Assembly: GCA_023410155.1 (NCBI GenBank)
Contig: JAEYQF010000142.1
Location: 1-10,836, forward strand
Origin: Verrucomicrobiota bacterium
GTDB lineage: Bacteria > Verrucomicrobiota > Verrucomicrobiia > Opitutales > Opitutaceae
Length of the DNA: 10,836 nucleotides
Reading direction: 5' to 3'
Shown one piece after another: positions 9,201 to 10,836 of the stretch. The position numbers and the translations under genes are program-made. Position 1 is the first letter of the stretch. Every line of letters begins with the position of its first letter. The notes under the pieces were generated by a model. The model did not search any database, had not been told where the DNA came from, and saw only the letters and a program-made list of their open reading frames with translations.

Positions 9201-9842
9201 AACCCGACGCCCGGTGGTGCAGTGGCCTTGCGCAAGAAAGCCGAAGGCGGGGATCCCCAGGCGATGGTCGACTACGCGCGTTTGATTGCGCAGACGCGAC
9301 GCGACGAAGCGTTGGAGTGGCTGAAGAAAGCTGCCGAAGGCGGCCATCATCCGGCGATGCTGCTTCTCTCCGGCGAGCTCATGCCCACGGACAAACCGGC
9401 CGCGCTCGAGTGGATGAGGAAGTCGGCGGCCGCCGGCAACTCCGAGGCCAAATACCGGCTTGGCCACGCGATGTTTGCGGGGAAGGAGGTGCCGCTCGAC
9501 CAGGCTGGCGGCCTGAAGCTCGTGATGGAGGCCTCGGATGCCGGCTTCGCTCCGGCGCAATACGACGTGGGACGCAACCTCGTGCTTGGCGGGGCCGGCC
9601 TGCCCGCGCAACCAGCCCAAGGTGTCGAGTTGCTCAAGAAAGCAGCTGGGCAGGGTTTGCCTGCAGCCATGGCGGCGCTCGGCGAGCTCTTTGAGAGAGG
9701 TGCCAGCGGTGTTCCCGCCAATCCGAGCGAGGCGTTGAAGTGGTATAACCTCGCCTACAAAGCAGGCCTCCAACAGGTGCGCCCGGCAATTGAGCGGCTC
9801 CAGATCGTGCTGAGCGGCAAGACCCCGCCGCCGAAAAAATGA
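3261..9842 (+). CDS. Giant exported Sel1-like repeat (SLR/TPR) protein
   Basis: A 2193-residue protein starting with a signal peptide (MKKIR, hydrophobic core to residue ~21, probable cleavage near LAA/NDE, residues 26-28), so it should be periplasmic or secreted. The rest is a solenoid of roughly thirty Sel1-like repeats by eye (pattern A..LG..Y..G.GV..D...A..WY.KAA..G, 34-38 residues), e.g. at 118-153, 337-372, 487-524 and 1716-1751. Residues 801-1330 alternate TPR-like hairpins with Sel1 units. Non-repeat parts are a charged helical insert (~592-745), a linker with basic RARELRKRSPW and mixed helices (~1340-1560), and ~1609-1705. A TPR-like block is at ~1859-1955. SLR proteins are usually protein-protein scaffolds; no enzymatic motif was found. 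ATG 3261 is chosen because it opens the signal peptide; the leader has TTTCCTCC (3246-3253) and no Shine-Dalgarno site. Frame is intact throughout. Confidence 0.95.
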   Translation: MKKIRAGVFAGFAVCALLRVWSTPLAANDEPVPLSAEIAKAEAGDVQAMVNVAQHYAYDRDDAPADYSIARGWYEKAAAKGNSFAAYQLAQFHRDGRDVEPDVAQAFQWMQRAAQAGLGAAQFDLAIMHEEGTGTRKNLVEALKWFVKAAEQGDAEAAYRAGVAYADGRGTKPDVMSAMRWLQRAAHHDHEQAWEKIGELRAADPELGAKLLAAAGPAVKQIVARAQAGDATAQVALAKKHAEGEDGLLVDEAAALVWWQKAAAQGNAEAEATMGMYYLLGDRVEHDLERAKSLLRNAAQKKHPEAFYWLGIAAEDYGDRNVEEAAQNFRRSAELGHVEGQTRWGQMLEGGVGVEKNEAEALTWYLKAAERGDARAMLLGGILASTDDPAVRDLNLARNWLERARGRGFFDADVYLDEVNSVLEQERLAKEMPPHVPENLRADYIEARVGDGPKATEFAQRYLAGRDGLPRDPAQALDWMRRAAEAGDRKGMELLGDAYLEGVIVPKNIDEAVRWLGQSADIWGTSAAVKLADLYLAGRDVPKSETEAARWLQQVAVNDRDVMWRLSRLYAKGLDGGAPLVDQAEKWLNKAAALRQPDAEREIARVSAEKEAARLAQAKAAADEKFAEAHRKLETDFASAATLAQREQAVREFSQAVATIGNAQRMTVPAVAERVLQTLLPKMEARIDEAGPYMMAIYTQAFDKAVMDRMTSPRVRDAVKTYSQRVVNEFNAKQQALGPIQSLIPAAQAGDVQKQIQIGDYLMQQHAAHDPEGAARWYKRAADAGNALAKQKLQAIARTWLDRGLAAYNAKDYATALTEYRKAAEAGAGGAQFNLGGMYFHGLGLPQKDHAEAVKWYRLSAEQGTKEAMHMLAHMLRMGMGVPADETAALAWYRRAGDADDTVAKEWAAVLGAGTSPADRASAAFEKGRDLLQAKKGTTEYTRRLDFIRYAAKRDHAEAKALLAQVEYTPAPHPADQEFAAGFAAFEAKHYDEALRIWTAAAAKGHPIATFNVGTLYENGTGMSADTRKAAEWYEKAVALNYPNARPALAKVKGQLLLADGLTAYNAKNFADAKIAWEQAAELGNADATYNLGVLYVEGQGVERNYATGLMWYEKAAERGATYAAKSVAELKHEIVFQEGYAAYSAKNFPAAIAAWEKAAALGSIHASYNLGAMTEDGQAFEGDLKKALGFYERALAGGHQKAADAVAAVKQRLVGYDELQAAQKARAAKKDDEALAWFEKAAAAGSEEGARMANFMKAQRVGLAELKQGQAAAEEGEFDEAIAWYTKAAEAGNVTAMTSLAALYQFGRGVDEDPRKAIAWYEKAEQLGDSFAGFEAESLFGSLGMFDLMASQPAMKKLRDQIDGVATAAPTGPVKGPKSGLRARELRKRSPWTAAEIQQALKDGAAPHVLANVLEVDKTADNFTDLALKRLMNSPEGQRLEDGSRLVKTLYRHARQGGGTWTAAVAKSAIEARRQQTGRLSKTIDSPELRTKAAAGDVAALFALVMEVAEADLKHGPRPQVGRDELAAKILAANYVPGYWLVADTLRHNPDKSKNDPVRRAALLFESAAAGSPRAMRELAMEFMAAGEDVAIAGNYLEAEFWLIEAAARAPEGMFNRLQLDLERDVAFLYAFQKPLGGATSWAMSIADEPTLRWARELLRRGGDLAEVAEVSLEAFEKERTTQGARARMNALPPEVPLWSASEVTKLEAAAKAGDAAAALKLAEACASGRGVRQNDVKAVALYQLAAAKGEAKAMRALALHHARGRGVKKDLALQASWLEQAGAAGDTTAWFDAAEIFHFWLSPKETGYPRALALYEKAIAAGDVRAFRQLAMMHELGRGVPADLAKAEQLLTRGATAGETEAQMRLGSLLFKAERFAEAAVWYGKAADSGQNLGARLSQAEALEKSGDKSGAIAAYRQVVKISPDAFRAQMQLGLLLKQASDWAGARDAFRAVLAVNEEFNTYRDWAKSELARVEEEINPTPGGAVALRKKAEGGDPQAMVDYARLIAQTRRDEALEWLKKAAEGGHHPAMLLLSGELMPTDKPAALEWMRKSAAAGNSEAKYRLGHAMFAGKEVPLDQAGGLKLVMEASDAGFAPAQYDVGRNLVLGGAGLPAQPAQGVELLKKAAGQGLPAAMAALGELFERGASGVPANPSEALKWYNLAYKAGLQQVRPAIERLQIVLSGKTPPPKK
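6195..6905 (+). repeat. Three tandem 79-residue (237-bp) TPR+Sel1 composite repeats
   Basis: Inside the Sel1 protein, residues 979-1057, 1058-1136 and 1137-1215 are three adjacent units of exactly 79 residues with no gap. Each has a TPR-like half (F/L..G..A(Y/F).AK.(F/Y)..A...W..AA..G), a Sel1 half (A(T/S)(Y/F)N(L/V)G......G......D..KA..(W/F)YE(K/R)A) and a closing helix ending in VK or LK plus four residues. A related copy begins at residue 801 (base 5661), with one extra residue in its Sel1 half and a different continuation. Further diverged copies begin at about 1220 (shortened to ~47 residues) and 1267. The exact unit length suggests duplication of a 237-bp segment, now diverged. Confidence 0.85.
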
Positions 9843-9854
9843 GGATGATCCCCA

Positions 9855-9867
9855 CCGGCCCCGCCGG
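9855..9867. terminator. Possible short hairpin between convergent Sel1 and SRAP genes
   Basis: CCGGC (9855-9859) and GCCGG (9863-9867) form a five-base-pair GC stem with a CCC loop, in the 26-nt gap between the two convergent stop codons. There is no T-run on either side, so it would be at best a weak or Rho-assisted terminator. Confidence 0.25.
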
Positions 9868-9868
9868 G

Positions 9869-10555
9869 TCAGAAGCCGAGCGACAGTTGCGGCTCGTCGT
9901 CCTCAGATTCTGAATACGGCTCGATGCACGAGGGATCCTCGAAACGGACGTTGCCGACCCTCGGGGTGACCCGGTAGCGCTCCCACGCCTCCGCCGGTGC
10001 CGGATGGAGCAGCGGCTGCAGCGCTGCCGGCTCGGTCACTGCCGGATCCAGCCATGCGTCCCATTGCTCGGGTGCGAGCGTCACCGGGCTGCGATCGTGA
10101 AGCGGTGCCATCAACTCGTTTGGTCCGGTGGTGAGGACCGCACATGCGACCGTCTCGGCATCGACTTCGCTCCAGATCGCGGCGAGGCCGAACAGCTCTT
10201 CGCCTTTGCGGCGAAACAGCCACGGCTTGCGTGCGCTCCCGAGTTTTTCCCACTCGTAGTAGCCGCTTGCGGGGAGCACGCACCGGCGCTGCCGCACTGC
10301 TTCGCGAAACACGCGCTTGTCCGCGGCCGTCTCTGCGCGGGCGTTGATCAGGGGTGGGCCTTTGCCCCACGCGGCGGGCAGTCCCCAGCGTAATTCGCCG
10401 ACCTGCTTCCCGCCATGGGCGTCCGTTTTCAGGGCCACGACGCCGGTCATCGGCCCGATGTTGAAGCGCGCCGCCTCGATCCTCGCCGCTGGCAACCCGA
10501 GGCGGTCAAACACCTGCTTCAAATGATGCCGCAGCAGAAGAAATCTCGAGCACAT
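9869..10555 (-). CDS. SRAP-domain protein (YedK/HMCES type), abasic-site DNA crosslinker
   Basis: A 228-residue SOS response-associated peptidase family protein. The protein begins MCSR; after removal of Met, Cys2 becomes the N-terminal nucleophile that forms a thiazolidine crosslink with abasic sites in single-stranded DNA, shielding them from cleavage. Other active-site elements are present: NARAET (Asn71), SGYYEWEK (Glu101) and LHDRSPV (His153), matching Asn75, Glu105 and His160 of E. coli YedK; RWGLPAAW is also typical. Length is normal for the family. The start is fixed by the invariant MC and by a strong GGAGGAG site (10563-10569) 7 nt upstream. The C-terminus is acidic (ESEDDEP) and ends in QLSLGF, a possible sliding-clamp-binding motif. 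It starts 3 nt after the stop of the SRPBCC-like gene, so the two are probably translationally coupled. Confidence 0.95.
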   Translation of the reverse strand: MCSRFLLLRHHLKQVFDRLGLPAARIEAARFNIGPMTGVVALKTDAHGGKQVGELRWGLPAAWGKGPPLINARAETAADKRVFREAVRQRRCVLPASGYYEWEKLGSARKPWLFRRKGEELFGLAAIWSEVDAETVACAVLTTGPNELMAPLHDRSPVTLAPEQWDAWLDPAVTEPAALQPLLHPAPAEAWERYRVTPRVGNVRFEDPSCIEPYSESEDDEPQLSLGF

Positions 10556-10558
10556 GGT

Positions 10559-10836
10559 TCAGCTCCTCCGCGTCGGCTCCGCCTCGGCTTCAGCCTTGAT
10601 GTGCGAAAGCACGCGCCCGTGGATCCGATGAATCAGGAAATCGGACCACAGGCGCCAGTAGCCTGCAGGCCAGAAGCGTTGTGAATACCAGGTGGTGCCC
10701 TCGAGGCGTGTGCGATTGCCCGGCAGCTCGAGAAGTTGGAATTGCCCGCGGTGCGAGCGGAAGAAACCTTCAAGGTGCGGGGTATCCAGATTTCGATACA
10801 GAGACATCACCCGCATCGGATGCGGCTGTTCCTGCA
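10559..10836 (-). CDS. SRPBCC-like protein (polyketide cyclase/START fold), C-terminal part
   Basis: The last ~92 codons of a gene running off the right edge; the frame is open through base 10836 (QEQPHP precedes MRVMSLYRNL). The sequence RTRLEGTTWYSQRFWPAG followed by YWRLWSDFLIHRIHGRVL resembles, from memory, the C-terminal end of a group of SRPBCC proteins in which a beta-strand with LEGTTWY leads into a long helix with WSD..IHRIH.RVL. SRPBCC domains bind hydrophobic ligands in a deep pocket; the ligand here is unknown. The ATG at 10814-10816 is probably internal, since the family pattern seems to continue before it. Its 3' end carries the SRAP gene's Shine-Dalgarno site, and its TGA is 3 nt before the SRAP ATG. 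Family assignment is moderate because most of the domain is outside the window. Confidence 0.6.
   Translation of the reverse strand, partial: QEQPHPMRVMSLYRNLDTPHLEGFFRSHRGQFQLLELPGNRTRLEGTTWYSQRFWPAGYWRLWSDFLIHRIHGRVLSHIKAEAEAEPTRRS
10563..10569 (-). promoter_or_regulatory. Strong Shine-Dalgarno site of the SRAP gene
   Basis: The minus strand reads GGAGGAG here, 7 nt before the SRAP ATG and inside the last codons of the upstream SRPBCC-like gene. It is the clearest ribosome binding site in the window and contrasts with the pyrimidine-rich leaders of the doxX and Sel1 genes. Confidence 0.75.

Overview
This is a GC-rich bacterial window with compact, mostly cotranscribed genes and no rRNA, tRNA, CRISPR array or insertion sequence. 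Several features suggest a Verrucomicrobiota bacterium, perhaps of the Opitutaceae: high GC, a very large Sel1-repeat secreted protein, a GYF_2/membrane fusion protein, and pyrimidine-rich leaders without Shine-Dalgarno sites in front of some genes. This assignment is an inference from general character, not from a marker gene.

Left part (1-2062, plus strand): a DUF692/MNIO enzyme cut by the left edge, a DUF2063 partner protein that overlaps it by 26 nt, and a DoxX membrane protein 28 nt further on. This is the order B-C-D of bufferin/HvfBCD-type clusters, in which an iron-dependent MNIO enzyme and its DUF2063 partner modify cysteines of a secreted precursor peptide to make a metal-binding (copper-chelating) RiPP. 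The precursor gene would be left of base 1 and is not visible.

Middle (2097-3092, minus strand): a membrane protein with an N-terminal GYF_2 (DUF4339) domain, convergent with doxX. A hairpin with a T-tract for the minus strand overlaps the doxX stop codon. A 168-nt divergent intergenic region (3093-3260) with two adjacent 13-bp palindromes separates it from the next gene.

Centre to right (3261-9842, plus strand): one 2193-residue exported protein made almost entirely of Sel1-like/TPR solenoid repeats. It includes three consecutive composite repeats of exactly 79 residues each and several non-repeat inserts.

Right end (9869-10836, minus strand): an SRAP (YedK/HMCES-type) abasic-site DNA-protein crosslinking protein with a complete active site. 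Its C-terminal hexapeptide resembles a sliding-clamp-binding motif. It starts 3 nt after the stop of an SRPBCC-like protein that runs off the right edge, so the two probably form an operon that converges on the Sel1 gene.
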